Shown: in pieces, positions 18,027-25,953 of the stretch
How the letters are laid out: every line of letters starts with the position of its first letter
How positions within the stretch are numbered: the first letter of the stretch is position 1
Assembly: GCF_023073415.1 (NCBI RefSeq)
Contig: NZ_JADPJL010000032.1
Location: 62,001-126,000 of the forward strand
Length of the DNA stretch: 64,000 nt
DNA from: Bradyrhizobium sp. 190
Lineage (GTDB): Bacteria; Pseudomonadota; Alphaproteobacteria; Rhizobiales; Xanthobacteraceae
Reading direction: 5' to 3'
Made by a program: the position numbers and the translations under genes
Notes under the pieces: model-generated
The model's database searches: none
Told to the model about the DNA's origin: nothing
Seen by the model: only the letters and a program-made list of their open reading frames with translations

Positions 18027-19013
18027 ATGAGCCGGATCAAAACCGTGCTGGGCTTCGCTGTGGGTTCTGCTTTGGGCGCGGCCATGCTGCTCGCCAATGC
18101 CGCACAGGCGCAGAGCAATTACCCGAACCGCCCGATCCGCATCATCGTGCCCTACCCCGCCGGCGGCATCGTCGACATCGTCGCCCGCGCTGTGACCGAA
18201 CAGGTCGGCCGCGACTGGAAACAGACCGTCGTCATCGAAGCAAGGCCGGGCGGCAACAGCAATATCGGCACGGCCTCGGTGGCGCGTAGCGAACCTGATG
18301 GTTACACCTGGCTCGTCACCGGCCCGGCCGCGCTGGTCAACCCGACGCTTTACAAGGACGCCGGCTGGGACGCGCTGAAAGACCTCAAATGCGTCGGCCT
18401 CGCCGTCTGGAATCAAAGCGTGGCGCTGGTCCATCCATCGATGCCGGCCAGCACCATCAAGGAATTCGTCGAGATTGCGCGCAAGAAGCCGGGCGAACTC
18501 AATTTCGGCAATCCCGGCACTGGTTCCTCCATCGACCTGAGCGCGCAGAAACTGTTTCAGGCCGCGAACATCAAGCTCACCAATGTCGGCTACAAGGGCC
18601 AGCCGCAGGCCCTGATCGACCTGATGACGAACCTGATGCATTTCGAGATCGTGTCGCTCGAACTGGCATTGCCGCACATCAAGGCGGGCAGCGTGAAGCC
18701 GCTGGCCGTCATGACGGACAAGCGCGTCGCCGACCTGCCTGATGTGCCGACGATTGCGGAAGCGGGATTTCCGGAAGCCACCTATGTACCGTGGTACGGC
18801 ATTTATGTTCAGGCGGGAACGCCCGATGCCATCGTTGGCAAGATCAACGACGGCATCAACAAGGCGCTGCAGAATCCGGAGGTGCAGCGTCAGCTCGCGG
18901 TCGCCAACATCCCGGGCAAGCCAATGCCGCTTGCCGATCTGGCCACGCTGATGAAGGCGGACCACGAGAAACTGACGAAGGTGATCGCGACCTCGGGCAT
19001 GGCGCTGCAGTGA
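18027..19013 (+). CDS. Bug/TctC-type tripartite tricarboxylate transporter binding protein
   Basis: A 328-residue periplasmic protein with a Sec signal (MSRIKTVLGFAVGSALGAAMLLANAAQAQ, cleavage near 29) and the Bug family opening YPNRPIRIIVPYPAGGIVDIVAR. The conserved PGGNSNIGT and EFVEIARKKPGELNFGNPGTGS blocks are present. GGAGGGA precedes the ATG. Bug proteins bind carboxylates or amides; rhizobia carry many copies that lack adjacent TctAB membrane genes, and none is seen here. The IclR gene immediately upstream suggests co-regulation. Confidence 0.9.
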   Translation: MSRIKTVLGFAVGSALGAAMLLANAAQAQSNYPNRPIRIIVPYPAGGIVDIVARAVTEQVGRDWKQTVVIEARPGGNSNIGTASVARSEPDGYTWLVTGPAALVNPTLYKDAGWDALKDLKCVGLAVWNQSVALVHPSMPASTIKEFVEIARKKPGELNFGNPGTGSSIDLSAQKLFQAANIKLTNVGYKGQPQALIDLMTNLMHFEIVSLELALPHIKAGSVKPLAVMTDKRVADLPDVPTIAEAGFPEATYVPWYGIYVQAGTPDAIVGKINDGINKALQNPEVQRQLAVANIPGKPMPLADLATLMKADHEKLTKVIATSGMALQ

Positions 19014-19040
19014 CGCGGGTTGAAGGCATCGTCCCTGTCG

Positions 19041-19469
19041 CTAGTTGAGTGCCCACAGGTAGGCCAGCGTCGCCGCGATCCCGAGCGCCGTTCTGACAGC
19101 GTGCAGGCCTCCCCACTTCACGATCAGCGCGCGTGATTGCGCCCCGGCGTCTTCTTCGGCAATCGCTCTCAACGCGCGGTTGGTCGGCATGATGCCAACG
19201 AGCGTATAGGGCCAGTTTGCAAGAATGAGCACAGCGCCGACAATCCAGCGCCAATCCTGCGTCAGCCAGGCGGCGATCAGACCGAGCACGCCTGAAATGA
19301 CCGCGCCACTCGCCTGCATCTGAAGGCCACGGTCGTAGCTTGGCTTCCACTGTTTCAAGAGGGCTCGGTCATCGAGACCGAGACGCGCCGGCTGCTCGGC
19401 GAAATTGACGTAGAACGCAGCCCCGGCGAACGCGGCGGCGACAATCGTCGCAAGCTGTCCTGCAAACAT
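19041..19469 (-). CDS. DUF1772 family integral membrane protein
   Basis: A 142-residue protein with four predicted membrane helices (LATIVAAAFAGAAFYVNF; GAVISGVLGLIAAWL; WIVGAVLILANWPYTL; LGIAATLAYLWAL) and conserved INxP-like positions of the DUF1772/anthrone-oxygenase-like family (GIMPTNRAL, with W and H in LIVKWGGLHAVR). GGAGTG precedes the start. Function is unknown in bacteria; fungal relatives oxygenate anthrones. It is divergent from a MarR gene with palindromes between, so it is probably the regulated target. Confidence 0.82.
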   Translation of the reverse strand: MFAGQLATIVAAAFAGAAFYVNFAEQPARLGLDDRALLKQWKPSYDRGLQMQASGAVISGVLGLIAAWLTQDWRWIVGAVLILANWPYTLVGIMPTNRALRAIAEEDAGAQSRALIVKWGGLHAVRTALGIAATLAYLWALN

Positions 19470-19497
19470 GAGTCACTCCACATTGCATATTTCATAT

Positions 19498-19513
19498 TGA
19501 CAATATATTGTCA
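19498..19513. promoter_or_regulatory. 16-bp perfect palindrome, candidate MarR operator 1
   Basis: TGACAATATATTGTCA reads the same on both strands. It lies in the 64-bp gap between the DUF1772 gene and the MarR gene and matches the size and AT-rich centre of MarR operators. Confidence 0.6.
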
Positions 19514-19515
19514 TC

Positions 19516-19533
19516 TTGACTACTATTTGTCAA
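19516..19533. promoter_or_regulatory. TTGAC-N8-GTCAA inverted repeat, candidate MarR operator 2
   Basis: TTGAC (19516-19520) and GTCAA (19529-19533) flank eight bases and abut the MarR start codon at 19534. The half-site TTGAC also occurs in the neighbouring palindrome, so one repressor could bind both and cover both promoters. Confidence 0.5.
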
Positions 19534-20016
19534 ATGACAGCCAAACGACACACGCCTGGCGGCGACGCCCTGACTGGCCTGGTCCTTGCGGTGTTCCGGC
19601 TCAACGGGCGCCTGCTCACGGCTGGCGACCGGCTTGTCGCCGATCTAGGGCTCACCAGCGCGCGCTGGCAGGTGCTGGGTGCCATCGCTTTGGCGCCGAG
19701 CCCGCAACCGGTGGCGTGGCTGGCGCGGAACATGGGACTCAATCGCCAAGGCGTTCAGCGCATCGTCAACGAGATACGGCAAGATGGCCTCGTTGAGCTG
19801 CGCCCCAACCCGCACCATCGCCGCGCGCATCTCGTTGCGCTGACGAAACGGGGAGAAGATGCCTTTGGTTCCGCGAGCCGGTTGCAAGCGCCATGGGCGA
19901 ACGCCCTGGCCAGGGGAATCAGCGCCGAGGAATTCGCGAAGACGCGCCGCCTTCTCGCAACGTTGTGCGAACGGCTCGATCAGGAATTGGCCAAGAGCCG
20001 CGGCGACGACGATTGA
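19534..20016 (+). CDS. MarR family transcriptional regulator
   Basis: A 160-residue winged-helix protein. The recognition region reads LTSARWQVLGAIALAPSPQPVAWLARNMGLNRQGVQRIVNEIRQDGLVELRPNPHHRRAHLVALTKRGEDAF, standard for MarR. The ATG at 19534 is used; TTG at 19516 would place the start inside the second inverted repeat. Divergent from the DUF1772 membrane gene, which it probably represses along with itself. Such pairs often respond to phenolic or quinone-like compounds; no ligand is evident. Confidence 0.9.
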   Translation: MTAKRHTPGGDALTGLVLAVFRLNGRLLTAGDRLVADLGLTSARWQVLGAIALAPSPQPVAWLARNMGLNRQGVQRIVNEIRQDGLVELRPNPHHRRAHLVALTKRGEDAFGSASRLQAPWANALARGISAEEFAKTRRLLATLCERLDQELAKSRGDDD

Positions 20017-20055
20017 TCCATCAATGAAATACTATGCGAGTACCTGCACGAACAA

Positions 20056-20358
20056 ATGCACTGGTACACGGAGCGGCTGGGCTGTGCGGGACCGGAGTCC
20101 TCTCTGATAGGCGAACTAAAGCGCCGCTATCCAGCGGCGCCAGTGGGTTTCCCAGAAGGGGCAAACGACGAGTACTCCACCTACCTGCACCTGCTCGTGA
20201 ACTGGCTGGAGATCGAGGCAGCCTCCCAGTTCCTGACGCATGAGCGCGCGGAAGAGACTGCCCGCAGGAAGCACTACTACCGCTGGATCTATCGTACCGT
20301 GCTTGACGATTGGTCCGAGCTCGAAGAGCTCTTCGCGAGCGCAATATCGTGCCAATAG
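20056..20358 (+). CDS. small hypothetical protein
   Basis: A 100-residue, probably soluble protein (MHWYTERLGCAGPESSLIGELK...) with a helical, charged C-terminal half (LVNWLEIEAASQFLTHERAEETARRKHYYRWIYRTVLDDWSELEELF). No signal peptide or membrane segment. The frame stays open upstream with protein-like sequence (EYLHEQ), so a non-ATG start before 20056 is possible; no convincing ribosome site was found. I do not recognise the family. Third-position GC and the helical pattern suggest it is coding. It lies 39 bp after the MarR stop in the same direction. Confidence 0.55.
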   Translation: MHWYTERLGCAGPESSLIGELKRRYPAAPVGFPEGANDEYSTYLHLLVNWLEIEAASQFLTHERAEETARRKHYYRWIYRTVLDDWSELEELFASAISCQ

Positions 20359-20412
20359 TACCGGCTTAGCGTTTGCGCGATCGCTCGATGACGACGGCTT
20401 GGATGCCTAGCC

Positions 20413-21417
20413 CTACTTCTTGACCTTGCTGGCATCCATCTTGATCGACGTATCGAGCATCTTGACCGAGAACGCGGTATTCACGTCGAACGGCTTTTCC
20501 ATGCCGAGATAGGTCTGCACCAGCTCGTAGTCCTTTTTCATGCGTTCGGCGTCGATCCAGCCCAATGCCTTGGTCGTTGTAAATTCGTCCGTCATCAGGA
20601 ACTTGATGCGCTCCCATTGGCGCTGCTGGTTTTCCTTGTCGAGGCCGGAGGCCGCATCGAGCAGCGCCTTGAGGCAGGGCGCGACGTCGGCGACGCAGGC
20701 GGCGTAGGCCTTCTGGCTGATCTTGACGAACTCCTCGACCAGCTTCGGATTCTTCGCCAGATACGCGCCGTTGACGATCAGCGAGTTGCCGTAAGGATTG
20801 AGCCCGATATCCTTCCAGTTGACGTAGCCGAGATCGGTGCCGAACTCGATCACCTTGAGATCGTGCTCATTATAGAAGTCGCTGATGATATCGACGGTGT
20901 GGCTCTTCAGCGCCGCGATCTTGGCGGTCGGGCCGACATTGACGAAGCTCACCGAGTCGGGCGCGATACCGGCGGCCTTGGCAAAGGCCGGCCACATCAC
21001 CCGCGAGGCGTCGCCCGGCGGATTGCCGATCTTGTGGTTCGGAAAATCCTTCGGCCCGTTCACGCCATAGCTCTTCAGCCAGTAGAAGGTCTGCCCGGTG
21101 TTGGCGTAGATGCTCATCAGCGCCACCACGTCGGCGCCCTTGCTCTTGGCCACCAGCATGGTTGCGAGATCTGCGATGCCGAACGGCGAGCCGCCGGAGC
21201 CGACCTTCAGCGAGGAGACGCCGGACCCCTTGCCGACCTCGATCGTCAGGTCGATGCCGGCCTTCTCGTACCAGCCTTGCGCCTTGGCGTAATAGAACGG
21301 CGAATGATCCGCCGTCGGCGTCCAGTTCAGGATCAGGTTGACGGCTTCGGCGGCTCCGCAGGGCGCAGCCGGTAGAGCCAGCGCAAGCGCCAATCCCGCA
21401 ATTCTGAAAACCTTCAT
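20413..21417 (-). CDS. NMT1/THI5-type ABC transporter substrate-binding protein
   Basis: A 334-residue periplasmic protein: signal peptide MKVFRIAGLALALALPAAPCGAAEA, then VNLILNWTPTADHSPFYYAKAQGWYEKAGIDLTIEVGKGS, the hallmark of NMT1/SsuA-like binding proteins, especially those for pyrimidine or thiamine precursors and related rings. The start at 21417 follows GAGGAGG. It is divergent from a TetR gene, and its permease and ATPase are on the other strand at 22254 and 25950, so the importer is split across a divergent promoter. The ligand is unknown; the RutR-like regulator hints at a pyrimidine-related or other nitrogen-containing ring compound. Confidence 0.88.
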   Translation of the reverse strand: MKVFRIAGLALALALPAAPCGAAEAVNLILNWTPTADHSPFYYAKAQGWYEKAGIDLTIEVGKGSGVSSLKVGSGGSPFGIADLATMLVAKSKGADVVALMSIYANTGQTFYWLKSYGVNGPKDFPNHKIGNPPGDASRVMWPAFAKAAGIAPDSVSFVNVGPTAKIAALKSHTVDIISDFYNEHDLKVIEFGTDLGYVNWKDIGLNPYGNSLIVNGAYLAKNPKLVEEFVKISQKAYAACVADVAPCLKALLDAASGLDKENQQRQWERIKFLMTDEFTTTKALGWIDAERMKKDYELVQTYLGMEKPFDVNTAFSVKMLDTSIKMDASKVKK

Positions 21418-21498
21418 TGCACCCTCCTCGTTCTGCAACCCGATCTTGTCGCCGCGTTCCTGTGACGCTACCAATGCAACAAGGGACCAGACGACTTG

Positions 21499-21514
21499 TC
21501 AACTATTTGGTTGG
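21499..21514. promoter_or_regulatory. candidate operator of the RutR-like TetR regulator (site 1)
   Basis: TCAACTATTTGGTTGG lies two bases before the TetR start codon, inside the divergent promoter with the binding protein gene. It matches the perfect site at 22164-22181 in 12 of 14 arm positions (TCAACyA, two-base spacer, TGGTTGr). Confidence 0.6.
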
Positions 21515-21516
21515 AA

Positions 21517-22164
21517 ATGCCCAAAAAACGCATCGACGATACCAAGCCGCAGCGGCGCGATCCGGCCGCCACCCGCAGGAAACTGCTGACGGCGGCGCGG
21601 CGGGAATTCGCCAGCAGCGGCCTTGCCGGGGCCCGGGTCGACGAGATCGCCGCGCGCGCGGGCGTCAATAAGCAACTCGTCTATCACTACTTCGGCGACA
21701 AGGACGCGCTGTATCTGGCGGTGCTCGAATGGGTCTACGAGGAGATCCGCGCCCAGGAGCGCAAGCTCAATCTCGAGGGATTGCCGCCCGAACAGGCGAT
21801 CAAGAAGCTGATCGAGAGTTCCTTCGACCACCTCGCCGCGCATCCCGACTTCATCGTGCTGCTGAACGACGAGAACCGTGGCGGCGCCCGGCACGTGCGC
21901 GGCTCGCGCAAACTCGAGGCGATGCATTCGCCACTGGTCAGCCTGGTCTCGACCATTCTCGGCGAGGGCGTCAAGGCAGGCATATTCCGCAAAGGTATCA
22001 ACCCCGTACACCTCTATATCTCGATTGCCGGGCTCAGTTACTTCTACTTTTCGAATACGCCGACCCTGTCGGCGATCTTCGGCAAGGACCTGGCGAGCCG
22101 GGCCGCCCGGCAGGCCCGCCGCAGGCACGTGGTCGATCTGGTGATGCATTCGCTGCGACCCTAA
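21517..22164 (+). CDS. TetR family regulator, RutR-like
   Basis: A 215-residue regulator. The DNA-binding domain (about 14-62) reads RKLLTAARREFASSGLAGARVDEIAARAGVNKQLVYHYFGDKDALYLAVLEW, and the ligand domain with HPDFIVLLNDENRGGARH and YISIAGLSYFYFSNTPTLSAIFG resembles RutR, the uracil/thymine-responsive regulator of E. coli. The ATG at 21517 was chosen for family alignment. The candidate operators on both sides of this gene resemble the RutR consensus, so it probably autoregulates and controls both the divergent binding protein and the downstream operon. Confidence 0.88.
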   Translation: MPKKRIDDTKPQRRDPAATRRKLLTAARREFASSGLAGARVDEIAARAGVNKQLVYHYFGDKDALYLAVLEWVYEEIRAQERKLNLEGLPPEQAIKKLIESSFDHLAAHPDFIVLLNDENRGGARHVRGSRKLEAMHSPLVSLVSTILGEGVKAGIFRKGINPVHLYISIAGLSYFYFSNTPTLSAIFGKDLASRAARQARRRHVVDLVMHSLRP

Positions 22165-22183
22165 TCAACCAGATGGTTGATTA
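22162..22183. promoter_or_regulatory. 22-bp perfect inverted repeat, candidate TetR operator (site 2)
   Basis: Arms TAATCAACCA and TGGTTGATTA flank GA. The site overlaps the stop codon of the TetR gene and lies about 70 bp before the permease gene. The core TCAACCA-N2-TGGTTGA resembles the E. coli RutR consensus TTGACCA-N2-TGGTCAA. Confidence 0.7.
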
Positions 22184-22213
22184 CCGGGAGAGGCCGCGAT
22201 AAGATTGCCGCCA

Positions 22214-22234
22214 CGCGGCCGGGAACCGGCCGCG
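22214..22234 (+). terminator. hairpin between the TetR gene and the permease gene
   Basis: CGCGGCCGG and CCGGCCGCG with a three-base GAA loop, ending 20 bp before the GTG start of the permease. It has no U-run. It may end tetR transcription or attenuate the downstream operon. Confidence 0.4.
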
Positions 22235-22253
22235 CGTCTAAAGGGAGCGCACG

Positions 22254-23024
22254 GTGTTCAGCGGTGACGGCGGATCGGCACGGTCTTTCGCGATCATCCT
22301 GATCGTGCATCTGGCCGTGATCGTGCTGTGGCAGGTATTGGTCGACGCCTTCCAGGTGCCGAAATTCATCCTGCCCTCGCCGCTTGCGACCATCGCGACG
22401 CTCGGCACGCCCGGCTATGCGTGGCTTTCCAATCTCGCGGTGACGGCTGTCGAAATTCTCGGCGGGTTCTGCCTTGGTGCGCTGGTCGGCATCATGCTGG
22501 CGGTGATGTTCACCTGGTCGCCGCTGATAAGCCTGTTGCTGCTGCCGCTGTTCGTGACGCTGAACATGATTCCAAAGGTGGCGCTGGGTCCGCTGTTCAT
22601 CGTCTGGTTCTCCTACGGCATCTTTCCGAACATCCTGATCGCGTTTTCGATCTGCTTCTTTCCGATCCTGCTGACGACCGCACGCGGGTTGAGCGAGGTC
22701 GAGCCTGATTTGCTGGACCTGGTAAAATCGCTGCGCGGCTCGCGCTGGACGCTGTTCCGGAAAATCCAGTTGCCGGGGGCGCTGCCTTACGTGTTTTCCG
22801 GGATGAAGGTCGGCGCGATCCTGGCGGTGGCGGGCGCGATCGTCGGCGAGTTCATCGCCTCCGAACGCGGGCTCGGCTACCTCATGATTCAGGTGCAGTC
22901 CTCGCTCGATACGCCGGCGATGGTCATGGCTGTCGTGCTTCTGACGCTGCTGGGCGTGGCGTTGTACGGGCTCGTGCTCGGCCTGGAGCGGATGTTCGTC
23001 GTCCGCGACATCCGGTTGCAGTAA
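22254..23024 (+). CDS. ABC transporter permease (NitT/TauT/SsuC type)
   Basis: A 256-residue inner-membrane protein starting at GTG (AAAGGGAG upstream). About six membrane helices, with the binding-protein-dependent EAA-like loop ARGLSEVEPDLLDLVKSLRGSRWTLFRKIQLPGALPYVFSGMKVG that contacts the ATPase. It belongs to the nitrate/taurine/sulfonate/NMT1 permease group and pairs with the binding protein at 20413 and the ATPase at 25950. First gene of a rightward operon of five closely spaced genes. Confidence 0.9.
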   Translation: MFSGDGGSARSFAIILIVHLAVIVLWQVLVDAFQVPKFILPSPLATIATLGTPGYAWLSNLAVTAVEILGGFCLGALVGIMLAVMFTWSPLISLLLLPLFVTLNMIPKVALGPLFIVWFSYGIFPNILIAFSICFFPILLTTARGLSEVEPDLLDLVKSLRGSRWTLFRKIQLPGALPYVFSGMKVGAILAVAGAIVGEFIASERGLGYLMIQVQSSLDTPAMVMAVVLLTLLGVALYGLVLGLERMFVVRDIRLQ

Positions 23025-23037
23025 CAAGGGAAGAAAC

Positions 23038-24075
23038 ATGCTGCTGACCCGCGACACGCTGCCCGCAACGATTGCCGATATCGCAGCCCTCGACGACTTG
23101 CTGTGCCGCCCGAGCCAGGCGCTGATCGACGATCTTCGCAAGGTCGACGGCGATATCATGATTTTGGGTGTTGCCGGCAAGATGGGGCCAACCCTGGCCG
23201 GCCTTGCGAAAGCCGCTGTGCCGGATCGCAGGGTCATCGGCGTCGCGCGCTTCAGCGATGCCGGCGTCCAAGACTGGCTTCAGGCCCGCGGTGTCGAGAC
23301 CATCAGTTGCGATCTGCTCGACGGAGCTGCCATCAGCGCGCTGCCGAAGATTGCGAATATCGTCTTCATGGCCGGGCGCAAGTTCGGCGCCGAGGGCGAC
23401 CTCTCGCTGACCTGGGCGATGAACTCGCACGTCCCTGCGCTCGTGGCGCAGGCTTTTGCCAGCTCGCGCATCGTCGCGTTCTCGACCGGCTGCGTCTATC
23501 CGTTCGTGCCCGTCAACGGCAAGGGCTCGGCTGAGGACATGCCACCCAACCCGCCCGGCGAATACGCGCAATCCTGCGTCGGGCGCGAACGCATGTTCGA
23601 GTATTTTTCGAAGAAGTATTCGACGCCCGGACGATTATTCCGGCTCAACTACGCGATCGACATGCGATACGGCGTGCTGCACGACATCGCCAGCAAGGTT
23701 CTGCAGGGCAAGCCGATCGACGTCAGCCTCGGCCACGTCAATTTTATCTGGCAGGGCGACGCTTCCGCACAGGCGCTGCGGTGTCTGGCGCATTGCGATA
23801 CGCCGACCTCACCGATCAATGTCAGCGGCCACGAGATTCTCGCCGTGCGCGATCTCGCCGCGAAATTCGGCCAGCGTTTTGGCCGCGCACCCGTGATCAC
23901 CGGCAAGGAAGAGCCGACGGCGTGGCTGACCGATACGTCGCAGGCGGTGAAACTGGTCGGCCTGCCGGTCGTCGATACCGAGCAGCTCATCAGTTGGACC
24001 GCCGACTGGGTGTCGCGATCGATGCCGAGCCTCGGCAAGCCCACCAAATATGAGGTGCGCGATGGCCGCTATTGA
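23038..24075 (+). CDS. NAD(P)-dependent epimerase/dehydratase-like protein with altered catalytic site
   Basis: A 345-residue extended-SDR protein. The nucleotide motif is MILGVAGKMGPTLAG (Gly44, Gly47, Gly50). The central Ser/Thr region is FSTGCVYPF and the expected YxxxK pair is YAQSC (Tyr176, Cys180): the lysine position holds Cys. The C terminus (ISVNVSGHE-like: PINVSGHEILAVRDLAAKFGQRFG) is as in sugar epimerases. Starts 13 bp after the permease. It could act on the imported compound, or be a non-enzymatic or differently catalytic member. Substrate unknown. Confidence 0.82.
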   Translation: MLLTRDTLPATIADIAALDDLLCRPSQALIDDLRKVDGDIMILGVAGKMGPTLAGLAKAAVPDRRVIGVARFSDAGVQDWLQARGVETISCDLLDGAAISALPKIANIVFMAGRKFGAEGDLSLTWAMNSHVPALVAQAFASSRIVAFSTGCVYPFVPVNGKGSAEDMPPNPPGEYAQSCVGRERMFEYFSKKYSTPGRLFRLNYAIDMRYGVLHDIASKVLQGKPIDVSLGHVNFIWQGDASAQALRCLAHCDTPTSPINVSGHEILAVRDLAAKFGQRFGRAPVITGKEEPTAWLTDTSQAVKLVGLPVVDTEQLISWTADWVSRSMPSLGKPTKYEVRDGRY

Positions 24076-24886
24076 GCCGATCGACATCGTCGAGCTCGGC
24101 GTTGACGACGCGCGGGCCGGGCTGACGCTGTCGGCCGAAGCAGGCTGGAACCAGAACGAGGCCGACTGGCGATTTTTCCTGAGCAAGGGAGCCGTGTTCG
24201 GCTTGCGTGAGGGCGACCGGTTGGTCGCAAGCGCAGCACTGCTGCCCTACTCCGCGGGCAACGCCTGGATCAGCATGGTACTGGTGACCGCGGACTTTCG
24301 CCGCCGCGGTATTGCGACCAAGCTCGTCGATGCCTGCCTCGATTTGGCGAAGCGACGCGGCCTGACGACCTGGCTGGACGCGACACCGGCCGGCGCCACC
24401 GTATACGGTCCGCTCGGCTTCGTGCCGACGCTGCAGTTGCGACGGCTGCGGCTGCAGAAGCCGCAAGCCGCCACGGCCACACGGCCACTATCGGCCGGCA
24501 ACCTCGACGGCTTGGCCGCACGCGATGGCAGCGCCATGGGATTCGACCGCAGCACATTGCTGTCGGAATTTTCCGCGCGCCCGGGCTCTCGCATCGTGTC
24601 TGATGATCGGGCCGTGGCCCTCGTCCGCAATGGACGCACCGCGCGTCATATCGGTCCGCTGCTGGCCGATCGCGCCAATCAGGCGCTCGCGCTGGTGGAT
24701 GCCATCGTCCACTCCGAGACTGGGCCCTGGCTGATCGACGCCGTCCATTCCCAGGAACAGTTTCTGAACGGGCTTGTTCAGTCAGGCTGGAACATCGAGC
24801 GGCCGTTTCAGCGCATGCGCTTTGGCCGCCTCACCGCGCCGCCTGCGCAACTGCCGTTCGCCGTCGCCGGCCCGGAATTTGGATAG
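24062..24886 (+). CDS. GNAT family N-acetyltransferase
   Basis: A 274-residue protein overlapping the epimerase-like gene by 14 bp, so the two are translationally coupled. The N-terminal GNAT fold has the motif GWNQNEADWRFFL and the acetyl-CoA loop VTADFRRRGIATKLVDACLDLAKRRG; the C-terminal 130 residues form a second domain as in YitH-like acetyltransferases. It should transfer an acetyl group from acetyl-CoA to an amine, perhaps a product of the imported compound. The acceptor is unknown. Confidence 0.85.
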   Translation: MAAIEPIDIVELGVDDARAGLTLSAEAGWNQNEADWRFFLSKGAVFGLREGDRLVASAALLPYSAGNAWISMVLVTADFRRRGIATKLVDACLDLAKRRGLTTWLDATPAGATVYGPLGFVPTLQLRRLRLQKPQAATATRPLSAGNLDGLAARDGSAMGFDRSTLLSEFSARPGSRIVSDDRAVALVRNGRTARHIGPLLADRANQALALVDAIVHSETGPWLIDAVHSQEQFLNGLVQSGWNIERPFQRMRFGRLTAPPAQLPFAVAGPEFG

Positions 24887-24897
24887 GAAGCGCCGTC

Positions 24898-25953
24898 ATG
24901 CACCATAGCGAAATCGAAGCCGACATTCGCAAGCTGATCGCCGAGGGCACGGTACTCCCGGCGCATCCGCTCGCGCTCGACGCCAACCGCGCGCTCGATA
25001 TCAGGCATCAACGCGCGCTAACGCGCTATTATCTCGATGCCGGCGCCGGCGGATTGGCGGTTGGTGTCCACACCACGCAATTCGCGATCCGCGACGTCGG
25101 CCTGTACCGGCCGGTGCTGGAGCTGGCGGCGGAGACCGCGGCTTCATGGACCAAGCGACCGGTAGCGATGGTCGCGGGGCTCGCGGGTCCGACCCAGCAA
25201 GCCATCGAGGAGGCGCAAACGGCACACGACATCGGCTACCACGCCGGCCTGCTCAGCCTTGCCGCGATGAAATCGGCATCCGAAGACGAGATCATCGCGC
25301 ATTGCGAGGCGGTGGCGCGGGAAATTCCGCTGGTCGGCTTCTACCTGCAGCCGGCCGTCGGCGGCGTCATCCTCAGCGCCGATTTCTGGCGCCGCTTCGC
25401 TTCCATCGACAACGTCATCGCCATCAAGATCGCGCCGTTCAACCGCTATCGGACACTCGACGTCCTGCGCGGGGTGGCGGCGGCCGGCGCACTCGACCGC
25501 GTCGCGCTCTATACCGGCAATGACGATCACATCCTGCTCGATCTCATGTTGCCGTTCGACCTGCGCGACAACGGCGTCACCACCCGCGCCTACTTCAAAG
25601 GTGGCCTGCTCGGGCACTGGTCGGTATGGACCGCGAGTGCAATGAAGCAGTTCGAGCGGTGCAAGGCCGCGCGCGGCAAGGACAGCGTGCCGGCCGATCT
25701 CCTGGCGCTCGACGCGCGCGTCACCGATTGCAACAGCGCGTTCTTCGATGTCGCCAATAATTTTCACGGCTGCATCGCCGGTTGCCATGAAATCCTGCGT
25801 CGGCAGGGGTTGATGCAGGGGCTGTGGTGCCTCGATCACGCCGAAGGGCTCAGCCCCGGGCAGATGGCCGAGATCGACCGCGTCTGCCGGGAACATGCCG
25901 ATCTCTCCGACGACGCCTTCGTGAAGGCGAACTTGCAGAAATGGCTGGCATGA
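24898..25953 (+). CDS. dihydrodipicolinate synthase family aldolase/lyase
   Basis: A 351-residue TIM-barrel protein, longer than DapA (about 290). Family features are a Tyr in GFYLQPAVGG (Tyr149) and the Schiff-base lysine in VIAIKIAPFNRY (Lys177), followed by LYTGNDDHILLDLMLPFD. It should form a pyruvate-like Schiff base and catalyse an aldol addition/cleavage or a hydro-lyase step rather than lysine synthesis, since it sits in a transport operon 11 bp after the GNAT gene and overlaps the ATPase by ATGA. The substrate is unknown. Confidence 0.85.
   Translation: MHHSEIEADIRKLIAEGTVLPAHPLALDANRALDIRHQRALTRYYLDAGAGGLAVGVHTTQFAIRDVGLYRPVLELAAETAASWTKRPVAMVAGLAGPTQQAIEEAQTAHDIGYHAGLLSLAAMKSASEDEIIAHCEAVAREIPLVGFYLQPAVGGVILSADFWRRFASIDNVIAIKIAPFNRYRTLDVLRGVAAAGALDRVALYTGNDDHILLDLMLPFDLRDNGVTTRAYFKGGLLGHWSVWTASAMKQFERCKAARGKDSVPADLLALDARVTDCNSAFFDVANNFHGCIAGCHEILRRQGLMQGLWCLDHAEGLSPGQMAEIDRVCREHADLSDDAFVKANLQKWLA

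Noticed and set aside
24380..24420. GTATAC within the GNAT gene as a further copy of the nicotinate operator
   Set aside because: Only the central six bases match (ACCGTATACGGT), it is inside coding sequence and not near a promoter.
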